Under the pieces are notes generated by a model. The model was not told where the DNA came from. It did no database searches and saw only the letters and a list, made by a program, of their open reading frames with translations. Shown here one piece after another: positions 24,876-36,300 of a stretch of 64,000 nucleotides of DNA (position 1 is the stretch's first letter; every line of letters starts with the position of its first letter). The stretch comes from Syngnathus acus (Eukaryota > Chordata > Actinopteri > Syngnathiformes > Syngnathidae), in the NCBI RefSeq assembly GCF_901709675.1, contig NC_051088.1, positions 19,417,193 to 19,481,192 on the forward strand, written 5' to 3'. The translations under genes were made by a program, and so were the position numbers.

Positions 24876-27161
24876 TTTTTAAAACCCTGTTGTGGTCTTT
24901 AATAAATATAGCATCAAGAAATGTAGAAAATGGTATAATAGCCAATAAATATAAATCCTACATGTCTGGACATTTTTTATGCTGCTTTTAGATTGCCATC
25001 ATGCAGTTGCTCCCTGGGCCCTGAAAGAGGATTGACCCAACGAAATCCACCTCTTAACAATCACATAATTAACTCGTATGGAAACCATCAATACGACACA
25101 AAAATTGGTTGTGACTCGAGACCAAGCAACTGTGATGTAATTTTCAGTCGACAGCTGTGATTTATAAAAACAGGTGGATTTTGCTGCTTAACTCATATTC
25201 CACCAACGCAATGTCATGTTTAGACCAATGGCAGCACACACAACATATTATTGTAAATACATTTTGGGCGTTAGACTGTCCCTTTAAATAAAACACATTA
25301 CAAAACAAAATTACAACTCAAATTCAATTGGTTTTATGAAATCCGTTTCCGATGGCTCTTACGAAACAGCAGTAGGGCACAATGCATGTTCTTTCATTAG
25401 AAGCCAAAAGTGTCAGTGCATGCAAAGTGATGAACATAATGTATAAAAATCTTCATTATCATTATTATACATGATGAGCATTTGTGATTAAATAATAACT
25501 CCTGTGAGTTTCATTTGTTTGTGGCCCATGAGGCAAATGTTCCCCAGCCCCAATATACCAGTAAAATGAGCACTAGTGTTTTTACAAAGCCGGTGAGCTC
25601 AAATCGTGACACATTAGCACACCTCTGACCTTCAACGGTGCAGATACTTAAGCTACTTTTCATTTTCATACATAAGAAATAGGTAATGGTGTAACACCTG
25701 TGCTCTTTGCCACTGAGAAAAAAAGTCATTGGTGACATTTTGTCCCCTAAAAAAAACTGCCAGCACTTTCTTGAACATTCAGGAGGGGGGATGTCTCCCA
25801 AAAATACTGCAGCAGAACATTTCTCTATATTATGCAACGCCATGATTTTGGCTCCACAGTAGATTATCTTCTTTTCAGATGATATTTGGATAACGGCTTT
25901 TGGCAATTTTGTACGCTAAAAGTACAGAAAAAGAATGAATCTTTGTACACTTGACAAATCTTTTCCTCGTCCTTTGTCGGTCCCTCACATTGTAAAATCT
26001 GTTACGATGTTAAAAAAAGATACGAGTGCACACCCCTTTGCCGTGCTCTGCTGTTAAAAGTGCTTCTGCTCATCTAGAACTATCAGAAGTGGCTATTTGC
26101 ATGTTCCCCTTAAAATACCAATGAAGCCTTGGCACTGCTTCACCCCGCCGCTCGGAGCGCAGAACAACACATTTCCACGCTCTGTCGACACAAATCCAGC
26201 TTTGGAAAGACTTGACTCCCACCTTTCCCATTCGACGTTCCCCATAAGCAACTCATCCTCCTCCTCACACTCCCACTCGGCCTAGTAATCCATACTGTTT
26301 TGTTTCGCCGCCACGCTGATCATGTCTCTCCCACTGAACGCTGACGAGCCAAAGAATTACTTCCGCCGTGTTGAGTACATAATGACCTAGAACTTCCCAA
26401 TATGCTTCAAAGACATAACTCAAGTAATACATTTGATTTATATACAAATGTACTGTATTTTCTTTCCCTAAATGCAGTGACTTACTTTCCATTCTAAATC
26501 TTTTTGTCAGCGTTTCATTGGAATAGGTTCCTAAAGCTCAAGTAAATAATACTACTCAGTGATGAATTACTCCAGGCAACACTTAGCATCTTGAGAAAGC
26601 TGAATAAAAACAAATGAAGAACATAAATTTGTGGTTTTTCAAAGCAGTAAATGAAAAACTGCAGTTATCACTGAATTATTGTTTAATGAGTGTCCGATTA
26701 TACTCCACTCCGAATGCGCAATCTTGTCGGATCTCTGAACAGCAACCTGGCTCTATCCCAAGCCCAGATAAATATGATGCATCGCACTAGGCAGTAAATT
26801 GTGATTTTCCAGTTGATTGTGATAATCAACTTCTTTGATTAACAAGCATGTCTTCTCAAGACACATGCCTGTGGGAATTAGTTGCGTGGTGTGCAGCCAC
26901 TCTAAATGCTATTCACAGCACCTTTATCTTCCTGGACTGTCCTCTAATTTGCACTTAAATTCTTTACATGGATGATTGGCACCGCATAGCCACTGACAAC
27001 ACAATACCTGGCTCCTCGCTTATGTCCTGCACAGCCCCGTTCTGTCCTACTCACGACACATCGCATCTCTTCCATATGCTGCTGATCATCCACTCCAGTC
27101 TTATGTTACTGTTGTCATATACTAGGTATTTTGTTTTTGATTGTTGTTTGCTTAAGATTGT

Positions 27162-27292
27162 TGGGAGCTTAAGATCAGGGGATGCTTTGAGAATAATTGT
27201 CAATTTGTTTTGTATATGTGAAGCCCTTTGAGACTGCTTGTGACTTAAGGCTATATAAATAAACTTGACTTGACTTGACTTGACTTGACTTG
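27162..27292 (+). repeat. L2-like LINE 3' tail, copy A
   Basis: The tail reads GAGCTTAAGATCAGGGGATG, then GTGAAGCCCTTTGAGACTGC and TAAATAAA, and ends in (CTTGA)n. Nearly identical to copy B at 28650-28767. The element may start further left, near 26960. Confidence 0.75.
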
Positions 27293-27423
27293 CTTGTCTC
27301 TTTTTCCCAAACAAACTTCAACCTGTTTAACTTCAGTACATTTCCGATAAATATCCATCTCAATACAAATGACAACCGAGAGAGTATATCACCCTAATTT
27401 CTGGCATAATACTTCATACAGTA

Positions 27424-27477
27424 TGTGTTGTGTTGTGTTGTGTTGTGTTGTGTTGTGTTGTGTTGTGTTGTGTTGTG
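27424..27477 (+). repeat. (TGTTG)n pentanucleotide array
   Basis: About ten nearly perfect units of GTGTT/TGTTG, ending in TGTTGTGATGG. Confidence 0.95.
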
Positions 27478-28649
27478 ATGGTGTCACTTTTGAAATAAAC
27501 CAGTAAAGAGACTTGGTCTGAATTTGTTTTTGTCAGGTAGTGAGAGAAGAACAGTGAATACATTTGAACAGCAGCAGCATAATTAAAAGTAGAGCGGAGC
27601 GGCCGAAGAGGTCACACAACAACCCACATGGGCGCTGTGTGTTTGTGAGAGCTACTGTAGCACATCATGTTTATGCATGTGTGTCTTTGACTGGAACAGG
27701 CACCAGCGTCAACTCCATGTGCTGCTTTCAGCTTTCATGTGACTGGGACCTTGTTTAAATGGGTCATACTAATGCACCCAAATTAGCTCAAACATTCAAG
27801 ATTGGTTAATTATTGATGACTGGAGACGGAACATTTGGTCAACTGGGCCCAATCAGTGTGTGGTTATTTATGTGTCCATCTTTTCTGTCAGTTTCCTTTT
27901 AAATGACAGCTGCTCTGGGCTTCCCACGATAAACCCGGCCACAAGATTTTTTTTTTTTTTTTTTTTCCCAATCAGGTTGTCACAGAAATCTGATTATATT
28001 TAAGCCATTTATACTAATGAAAGGGAAAGATGAAAATAGAGAACGAAATGTTAATCTTTCATGTCCTTACTTTATTGACAGACCGTTCATGCTGCATAGT
28101 GTCAAGAGATCCGAATTAAAATAAGCTTTCAATGTTTTTTAATTGTTCCTAGTTTGCATACATCATTTGCATTAAGTTTGGTGGTGTACGCTCATGAAAC
28201 GACGCTTCTCAGAATGTGTTAATTAGATGGATCACATCCAAATGTTTCAAGTCGCGAGCGAGGCACCTTGGATTCATGGTATCAAAAACAACCAGCGTGC
28301 CTTTCAAGGTTATTCAACACAAGTTTTTTTTCCCCTCTCAATTTTCCCAAAATAAATTTATCTAAAAGTGAGAAATGAGTTTTGCTGGGCACAAGCCTCC
28401 CGGTGGGCTGGCTGGAAATCAGAGCCAAAAACAACACTGCTCTCTAGTGGACACAGCGCGACATAGCCAGTGCTTTGACAATTGAACGCTGCATTACATT
28501 ACTATATGGTCCTCGGTTTACGTTTACCAGCGTTTGCAAAGGACGACATTTCGATGTTATGAACATCGCGCGTGAAAAAATCACGCAAAGGCACGCACAG
28601 TCACCACACAAGAGGATAGTTGCAAAAAAATAACGTTAATCACATTAAC

Positions 28650-28767
28650 GGAGCTTAAGATCAGGGGATGCTTTGAGAATAATTGTCAATTTTTGTCTAT
28701 GTGAAGCCCTTTGAGACTGCTTGTGATTTAGGGCTATACAAATAAACTTGACTTGACTTGACTTGAT
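28650..28767 (+). repeat. L2-like LINE 3' tail, copy B
   Basis: Same words and order as copy A with a few substitutions and a small deletion, ending in (CTTGA)n. It lies 61 bases from the LINE insertion at 28829, but that LINE has a different, A-rich tail, so the two are separate families. Confidence 0.75.
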
Positions 28768-28819
28768 TAAACATTACATATCTTGTTTCTGTAGTGTATT
28801 CGATTGAATATAGGTATTT

Positions 28820-28828
28820 GCAAATAAT
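28820..28828 (+). repeat. target-site duplication of the LINE (left)
   Basis: GCAAATAAT, identical to 30253-30261. Confidence 0.8.
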
Positions 28829-30252
28829 TTTTTATTTTATTTTTTTTTATTTTTCATTTATTTCAAACATGTGAAAAGAGAATAAGATTATTGTACACAA
28901 TGAAAAGACATGACAAAATACATGCATATACATATATACACATACCGACATACCCACATACATGCATATACACATATATATATACATATAAAAATATACA
29001 TATACATATATATACACATACACATACACATACACATGCCTATAAGCTTAGCAATAAAGATATAACCGCAAAAGAACCATAAGTCACATTCACATGTCTG
29101 AAAAGGAGTAGGAAGAAGTATAACTTATTTAATCCCACCCCCTTTTAATAATCCCTAAATACCCAGCCATAAATCATTTTGCCTCAGTTATCCCAACAAA
29201 ATACTAAATTACTAAATTATCTCCCACCTGCTGCTCGCTTAACACTAAACATGTACCTACACACTATTAATACATACGTATATTTCACACACAGACACTT
29301 AACGTACATACACACCTCAAATACAACACAAAGATACCTGAATGGTAGAAATAAACAAAATAAAACAAAAATAAAAAACAGCCTGAACAAAACAATGACA
29401 AACAGACAAACAAAACCAACAAAGAAACGTAAATCAATAATTACTAAGCACCCCATGATACTCATACACCCTCATTTCTGTACCTTGTAAAAATAATTTC
29501 TTCTTTATATCTTTTTTTAAACTGATAGATGTTTGAACATTCCCTGAGCGTTTCCTCCAAAGTATTCCATAACTTAACTCCACATATTGAAATACAGAAT
29601 GTTTTTTTTGTTGTGCGTGCCTTCCTTATCCTGTAATTAAATGTCCCCCTTAAATTATAACCCCCTTCCCTCCCAATGAAAAGATTCTGAATATTAGTTG
29701 GCAACAGATTATTTTTTGCTTTGTAAAGTATTTGTGCTGTCCGGAATTCCACTATATCTCTGAGTTTGATGAGTTTTGACTCTAAGAATAATGAATTTGT
29801 ATGATCCCTGTATCCTGCCCCATGAATGATCCGTATTGCTTTTTTTTGTAAAATAATAAGTGGATATATTGTGCTTATGTAATTATTACCCCAGATTTCT
29901 ACACAATACATGAAATATGGAAGAACTAGTGTATTATAAAGGATGCGAAGTGTTGTATGATCCAGAGCCTGTTTTGCTCTATTTAATACTGCGATGCACC
30001 TTGAGATTTTAGTTTGTACATGTTTAACTTGTGATTTCCAACTGATCTTATCATCTATTGTCACCCCTAAAAATTTAATCTCATTCACTCTTTCAATAAT
30101 AACCCCATCCAGCTTTATCTCTAGTTTCAAATTAGTTCTGTGATTACCAAAAAGTATTACTCTTGTTTTGCTTAGGTTTAAGGATAATTTATTGCTGTCC
30201 AACCATACCTTTAATTTTCTTAATTCAGTATTTATTAGTGTTGTTAAGGTGC
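28829..30252 (-). mobile_element. 5'-truncated non-LTR retrotransposon (LINE)
   Basis: Minus-strand insertion of about 1.42 kb. It runs from a truncated 5' end at 30252, through an open reading frame to a stop at 29462, an approximately 600-base 3' UTR with CATATA/CACACA repeats, to an A-rich tail (AAATAAATGAAAAATAAA and onward) at 28829-28865. It is flanked by the 9-base direct repeat GCAAATAAT (28820-28828 and 30253-30261). The duplication, A-rich tail and 5' truncation are the signature of target-primed reverse transcription. Confidence 0.85.
29462..30252 (-). CDS. LINE ORF2 C-terminal fragment (reverse transcriptase tail)
   Basis: About 263 uninterrupted codons inside the LINE copy. It includes LKVWLDSNKLSLNLSKT, FLGVTIDDKISWKSQV and YNTLVLPYFMYCVEIWGNNY, which are the late palm and thumb motifs of Jockey/CR1/L2/Rex-type reverse transcriptases (NKLSLN..KT, LG..D..L.W..H and the Y..LV.P...Y....WG motif). 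The catalytic [FY]xDD box and the endonuclease domain are missing through 5' truncation, so it cannot move itself. The absence of stops suggests a recent insertion. Upstream in-frame codons to 30346 belong to the flanking DNA. Confidence 0.9.
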
Positions 30253-30261
30253 GCAAATAAT
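30253..30261 (+). repeat. target-site duplication of the LINE (right)
   Basis: GCAAATAAT, identical to 28820-28828. Confidence 0.8.
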
Positions 30262-30320
30262 GTATTCTTTGTCTGTACATTTTACTCAACAACCCACCCA
30301 CAAGTGTTTTGTAATTATGA

Positions 30321-30411
30321 CTGTGTGCGTGCGTGCGTGCGTGCAAGCGTGCGCGTTGCCGCGTGCGTGCGTGCGTGCATGCGCGCGCGTTGCCGCGTGC
30401 GTGTTTTTGTG
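30321..30411 (+). repeat. alternating GTGC/GCGC tract
   Basis: Two blocks of (GTGC)n, each followed by GCGCGTTGCCGCGTGCGTG; alternating purine-pyrimidine DNA. The two blocks look like a local duplication. Confidence 0.85.
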
Positions 30412-30824
30412 ATTAATGTCATGTTCCTAATTGTATTCATTTGAGAAGTACTTTATTTTCCGTGCGTTTAATTAAACTATTCGATCAAGTTGTTTACAGG
30501 TCGCCATCCTCTTCCCTCTGTGCGTATGTTTTTCAGGATGTGGGCGTCAAATTCGCTTCTTGGTTGTGCGCTGAAAATAAACCATCAGCCACCCACCAGT
30601 GTGACACAAGTCCAGATGGATTTCTTTGTACTTAATGTCCCTCAATATCTCTCAAGTCGGCATTAAATTTAGACACAAGTGTACTTAGAGCTGGTGGTGA
30701 TTTTTTTTTTTAGGTTGTATTTGTATTTAAATGTTCCTCCCACAAATGAGTTGAGCATGCTGCACTAGACCAGTTTTCCTTCGATTGTCACATTCCTAAA
30801 ATAATGGCCAGGATCTCTTTTTTT

Positions 30825-30915
30825 ATACACTGAACCGCTTATCCTCATAAAGTTGCGCGTCTCTGGGTGAGTAGAATACACTCTGAACTGGTCGTCAGCC
30901 AATCGCAGTGCACAA
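30825..30915 (-). repeat. tRNA-derived SINE, body fragment
   Basis: Minus-strand piece with GCGATTGGCTGACGACCAGT followed by a decayed AGGATAAGCGGTTCA tail; same family as the other SINE copies. Confidence 0.65.
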
Positions 30916-31492
30916 ATGGCACCATTGGTCAGTTAACTTGTCAATCAATCAGTTTTCCGTGTTTTATTTCCGTGTTGATATCCATCGTCGCTCACGTCCC
31001 TGCCCATGCGCGTAATTGCGAATTTTGGATACTTTGTAGCGTTCCCTTCTTGATTGCGGAGCTAAATGGCTAATGAACGTCGTGATGATGATGAAGGTCC
31101 TCGCAAAAGGAAGGCCGTTTTTGACGTCTTTGAGAAATATGGCGCTCATGCATGCGAGTGTGGAGGCGTTTCTTGAGATGTCTGGGGAGGAGGGACCTAC
31201 GCATGCGCAGTATTCAAAAACGGACTTAAATTTTCATTGTTTCCTGATATTTATTTAAGTTTCATCAAGCAGTGGCGAGAAAAAAAGCAAACAAAAAGGG
31301 CCTTAAATTTAATGGGGACTAAATCCAATATTATGATTGCATAATTTGGAGTTTGCCCTCACATCCACTTGCTTAAAATATGAAGTGAGGCATGAGAAGT
31401 AATTCAAGTAAACCGTGTTTCGTCCCAGCACATGACCTCACCTCATTTTAAGTATAACTGGCACAGTGAATGACAGAAGTCACTGTAACATC

Positions 31493-31498
31493 TTTATT
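31493..31498 (-). terminator. ccnt2 polyadenylation signal (candidate)
   Basis: AATAAA on the minus strand, about 800 bases after the ccnt2 stop; the nearest canonical signal found. Confidence 0.5.
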
Positions 31499-32300
31499 TG
31501 GGTTCCCAATACACAAATTGAAGAGGAGTCTGCTTTATATTCCAAGAGACAGCAAAGGCATTGACCAACAACTTTAAATGTTAACTGCAGTCCTATTTAC
31601 ACCATCTTGTAACAGACACTGTATTTTCAGACAATTCCATGTATCACAAACCATGGAGGGTGGTGTGATTCGCAGTACAATCAAAAGGCCTCTTGCAATT
31701 TCAGTCGATGGAGCAGAAATGCACTTTTCACAGACTTCAATCAACTTCAATCGTGGATCTAAACTGGGCCTGCCCGTGGAGCTCAGGTGCTGCTGTTGGG
31801 CGATTTAAACCAAAAAAAAAAAAAATAACTACAACAGAAATAGAGCAGACTGTGCCCCAGGGAGGTACCAAGGTTCTATATATTGAATGAGGCGGTGAGT
31901 CTCCAACACAAGCAGGTACTGAAACCCAAAGATTTGATCTTATATTAAAAAAGTTCATGACCTGAGATTTTTAGTGGAACATTGGATAAAAAAACAACAA
32001 CAAATTAATTGTGTAAACTGATATGATGGCTGCAAGCACTAGCTATGCGGCTTCCCTTTGTTTTAAAACTTCAAACATGCACATTAAATTCATAAAATGA
32101 AAATCTCAAATTGAACATGTCTGCCACACAAAGCTTGATGCATAATGCTGTTACATTAGACAGCTTCACAAGAATCATCAGCAGTGTGGGTGACGAGAAA
32201 TCCATATAACTTAAGACAAATAAAATCTTTTTTTCATTTCATTTTCTTTTTTAAAAGTCTATTCAATGTGGTAATACAGTCGCGTGGACAACACTGGAGG

Positions 32301-33305
32301 TTATAAGTTCATTCCTTGGGCACTTAGTAAAGAGTCCAGCATGTCAAAAGTGTCTTTGTAGTCGGTGTGTTGGCCGTTAGCTGTTAACAGGCCATTGGTA
32401 CCATCGTGGCCGTGATGCTCAATCATCCTCTGGCTGCTATCCGAGTAGTGGGCAGAGCTGATGGCCGCCTTCGAGCTCCTGCTGCTCTTGGACGAGTGAT
32501 GGCGGTGGTGGTGGTGGCCTCCATCAGGGTGAGGCCTCTTTCGAGAAGAGCCAGAACCACAGTCACCGGCGTGGCTGCTCGGAGGTCGCTGGGATGCCGA
32601 GGCGACGTCCGCCCGGCAATTGGCGCTGAGGGAATACGGGTGGGAGTGAGCGTGTTTGGAGTGGCGGTGGCTCGTGTGCTCCTTGTGCTTGTCCTTGCTC
32701 TGATCAGAGCCACCGTGACGCTCTGATGAAACTTTGATCCTCATCTTTAGCTCCTCGCTAGTGGCCGAGCCGTTTTCCGCGAAAGAACTGGGCGCTCGAG
32801 TCTTTTTGGAGCTCAATTTCTCTCGTCTAGCATCGCCCGACTGGCCACCCGGTAGTGTCTGACAGCGCTTCTTGTGATGATGCGAGGCAGCAGAAGGAGG
32901 TGGCGTGTACATGTCTGTTCCAGCCTCCTCCTTGACGCCATTCTGCAGAGCCAGCTCCGCCGCATGTTTCTCTCTGTACTTTTCTAGAGTTAACACTTTC
33001 TGCGGCCGCAAAAATGGTGCCGCATTTGCCGTCAGCTGCTGGGGTTTACCAGCAGAGCCACCGGACGTTTTGTGTTCGTGTTTCAACAAGGTGAAGTCCG
33101 AATGGGGGGGCTGCGAGAATGAGTCACTGAGCGGCTGGTAGGAGGCATAGGAGCCTGTCATGGCAGCGAGGGACATTTCTGCAGAGTCTGAGGTGGAGGG
33201 GAAGAAGGAGCCGGAGACACCAGGAAGGCTGTCTAATGATCCCCCCTGGAATACACCGTCCACAGCAGGACCTTCCGTCTTTGGCTTCTTAGCAGCTTGA
33301 ATGGC
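32301..33305 (-). CDS. ccnt2: ccnt2 exon 9 (tail exon)
   Basis: 334 codons and TAA: Ser/His/Lys-rich, mostly disordered, with the His-rich elements used in T cyclins to contact the polymerase II tail and the conserved C terminus. Strong composition bias makes long ORFs in other frames of this exon. Confidence 0.96.
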   Translation of the reverse strand, partial: AIQAAKKPKTEGPAVDGVFQGGSLDSLPGVSGSFFPSTSDSAEMSLAAMTGSYASYQPLSDSFSQPPHSDFTLLKHEHKTSGGSAGKPQQLTANAAPFLRPQKVLTLEKYREKHAAELALQNGVKEEAGTDMYTPPPSAASHHHKKRCQTLPGGQSGDARREKLSSKKTRAPSSFAENGSATSEELKMRIKVSSERHGGSDQSKDKHKEHTSHRHSKHAHSHPYSLSANCRADVASASQRPPSSHAGDCGSGSSRKRPHPDGGHHHHRHHSSKSSRSSKAAISSAHYSDSSQRMIEHHGHDGTNGLLTANGQHTDYKDTFDMLDSLLSAQGMNL

Positions 33306-36300
33306 CTGGAAGCAAACAAATCAATATGACGCAAAAGAAACCTGGAGCTAAAGATGTTTGGCAAACATCACATACCCTCCAGTTGCGTATTCTCTTCAGC
33401 CTGCTGGGCGTCTTCTCCAGGATCTGAAGAAACTCGTGCGTGAGCTCTGCAAACACAAACAGTGGGATCAGGACCCGGCTCCTGGACAAACCATTATGAG
33501 AACGGAGCGGCGCCTTCACCGTCCAGCAGCTGCAGCGTCACCGTGCGGTCCACATACTCCCACCAGTGCTTGCCGTCGGTCGACACGGGGATCTCCCAGT
33601 TGGACCACTTACACGCCAGGTGGATACAGACGCAGGCAACCACAGTGGGACGATACTGCAGGCAGAACGTGGTGAGGTGCAAACTGTAGGGAAAGACGAC
33701 AACAGCAAGGAGAAGAGACAAAGGTCAGCACACAGCGCTTTTAAAAGACCACATATTCAATCAGAGCAATACAGCTTTCCACCAAACAGAACGCTTCAGT
33801 TTGGCATACTCAGTCGGGGCTTGTGTCCATTTCACAGGGTGTAGTATGCCAATCAATAACTAGCTTCGTGCTACACAACCATATCTACAGATTGTCAATA
33901 TTTACAAATTTTAAAAATGGGGGTGAAAGTGTACTGAAGTAAACCAAACTGTGCTGTTTTGATTGAAAAACTCTACATCACATACACAGGCCCTCACCTC
34001 AAACATTAAAATACGTTGCTCAGTGCAAGTACCTTTGTGGCCTTAGATTTTGACTTAAAAAAGGGGGGAAAGCTCAATGTTAAAACAAATGTTTTTCAAG
34101 CAGTTCTTTCATTAAACAAATCCACGGACATTTGTTGGCCCGGAACTAAATATGTGGAATGCGAGGCTGTGAAACAAAAGCCTTCTCTTCCTATACCCAC
34201 AATCCCAAACTCCACTGCAAACATCCTGTCAGCAAATCAGTGAGAAAGCCTCAACTGGAAAGTGGACCAAGGCACTAACACTTGCTGCTGCTCCTCCATA
34301 TTGAGGTCTCTTGGGCAGCTGATGAGGATGCTTCTTTAGAGAGGTGTTACAGACATGTTCCACAGGGAGGAGCCCCCGGGGAAACCCCAGGACACACTGG
34401 AGAGACTATGGCTGTGTCCGAATGTCCACAGTTATCTACTCATCCGCTATATTGTCCCACATCACTAAAACTATTTTTCTCCTCGTTCCATTATCAGATG
34501 ACCACCTTATGGGTCATGACCAACCGATGCAATAAGATCTATGACAATTTATTGTGAATTAAAGAAAAATATTTAATGCTCCCTGTACATTCAAACACCC
34601 CAATAAAATGGCGTGACCCCTTAACAGCGCACTAGATGGGATATAACGTGCGCATTCGGACACAGGCTACGTCTCCCAGGTGGCTTCAGTACCTCCCTGA
34701 AGAGTTGGATGAAGTTGTTGGAAATGGGATAGTATGGGGATTGCCGCTTAAGCTGCTGCCCTGTAACCCGACCCCGAATAAGCAGAAGTAAACGGATAGA
34801 GGGAAGGAAATTATTAGGACATTCACCCAAGTCAAGAGCAAATTCCCAGTGAATTAAGAGCATTAGGGGTTTTTTCCCATCAACAAATGTCAATATGCTG
34901 TTTTTTTTTTGTCAATACTCCCTTAGCGACGACAATCTTACAATACAGGACAAGAAGGACATTAGATCCAATATGTCCTAAAATCAAGACTAAAGATGGC
35001 CATTAACTCGTACTATGAGGGGCGACTTCCCACAGCATTCATTTTGTGCGTGTGCTATAAAATCAGTTTCACGTCACCTTGGAACAAAACCGAAGACCAA
35101 ACGGTCTTACAAGACATTCATGCTCCTACAGAAGCCACATTCAGTTTGCAGTATAGTTTGGTGGGTATATGTTATTCAATTTGGGATTAAGAGAGAAAGT
35201 GTCCCAACAAAGGCGGTGGTGCCTATACTTCTAAAAAGGTACTCAGGCTACCATCTGAGTGTTTTTGACCTATGCACTGTGTACCAAACAATGAGAGGTA
35301 AAGGACATCACTACATTCCACGCTATGCATTCAACCCCCCTGTGCCAAAGCCCTTGTACAATACACCGCATACGGCAGCCTGGCTGGTTCTGGATTCCCA
35401 GGGTCCAGGTGCACACAGGGTGATGGACACAGGAAGGGGTCCTGCAGGACATGAAGCTATAGTGTGCCATTAAAGTGCAATAATGGGAACAGGATAATAA
35501 CCTGTTGGTAGCCATGAAATAGGAAGTCTGTGCCAAATCCTTGCTTGCTGTAAAAGGAAGGAGAAAGTTGGTTTTAGAAGCCAGTTAATGGGTTGCTTGC
35601 TACAAAACAGTCATGGTCTGTGGGGGTGTCACGGTTTCACTTTCACGGACTCGTGTCCACTTAAAGAAATGAACCTTCACATGGGTCATGTAGAATTCAG
35701 TTCAAACAAGCTCCGGTGTGCTGGATCTGCTCATGCGGTTCATTTAGTTAAATGCCAATGTTATCACCCAAATGTTGGTGCGCGCCAATCAAGTGGGTCG
35801 TAAATGGCAGTCTTGGTCCATTTGCCAGCAAACTCTGGTATGGTTTGGTTAATTTGAGGTCAAAAGCGCAGAGACTAGCCTTAAAATGACATATCACCGC
35901 AACAAAATGTGAGCCCCGCACCCACAATTTCATCTTAGCTGGTAAAATAAAAACTGTGTACTGAATTGTTTGGTATTTATTAATTGTGAATTTATGCGTA
36001 GCCTTATGAGAAAAACAGTAGTTTGACCATCAGGTGAACCAGACCAAACAAATACTGTTCATAAGCCTGAAAGTCTTTATCCAATGCAGATGAATCAAAA
36101 GCCTGAAAGTCTTTATCCAATACAGTTGTGAGAGTAAGTGACAGCATTAATAACACCAGAAACTGTGACACCCCTCCTAACGTTTAAGTCACAAGTCATG
36201 CAATTGCGGAAGACAAACTCCGTTCCCAAATTTTACCTGCACTAAGAAAAACATCACCTTTATAGAACTCAACCAGAAGCTAAAAAAACAACAATAAAAA

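Larger units (their letters stand above)
16740..31492. other. intergenic region between zranb3 and ccnt2, repeat-rich
   Basis: About 14.7 kb without a supportable gene; it contains the zranb3 3' UTR at its left end. It holds SINE pieces (24775-24875, 30825-30915), two L2-like tails, a LINE copy, a TGTTG pentanucleotide array and a GTGC-rich alternating tract. 20.2-23.1 kb is less repetitive and has several TAAT/ATTA-rich motifs in higher-GC context, as conserved enhancers often show, but this cannot be tested here. Human RAB3GAP1 and MAP3K19, expected here from synteny, are not seen. Confidence 0.6.

Noticed and set aside
27424-27477. CRISPR-like regular repeats
   Set aside because: Five-base units without spacers: a simple microsatellite in a vertebrate genome.
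28891-29082. Tyr/Ile/His-repeat ORFs over the CATATA/CACACA stretch
   Set aside because: Translations of simple repeat in the LINE 3' UTR.
30253-30346. Upstream in-frame extension of the LINE ORF (MHARTHAHSHN and on)
   Set aside because: It lies outside the target duplication and is read from the GTGC repeat, so it is not LINE coding sequence.
32406-32726. Long ORFs on the plus strand and in another minus frame over the ccnt2 tail exon
   Set aside because: Shadows caused by the biased Ser/His/Lys codons of the true ccnt2 frame.
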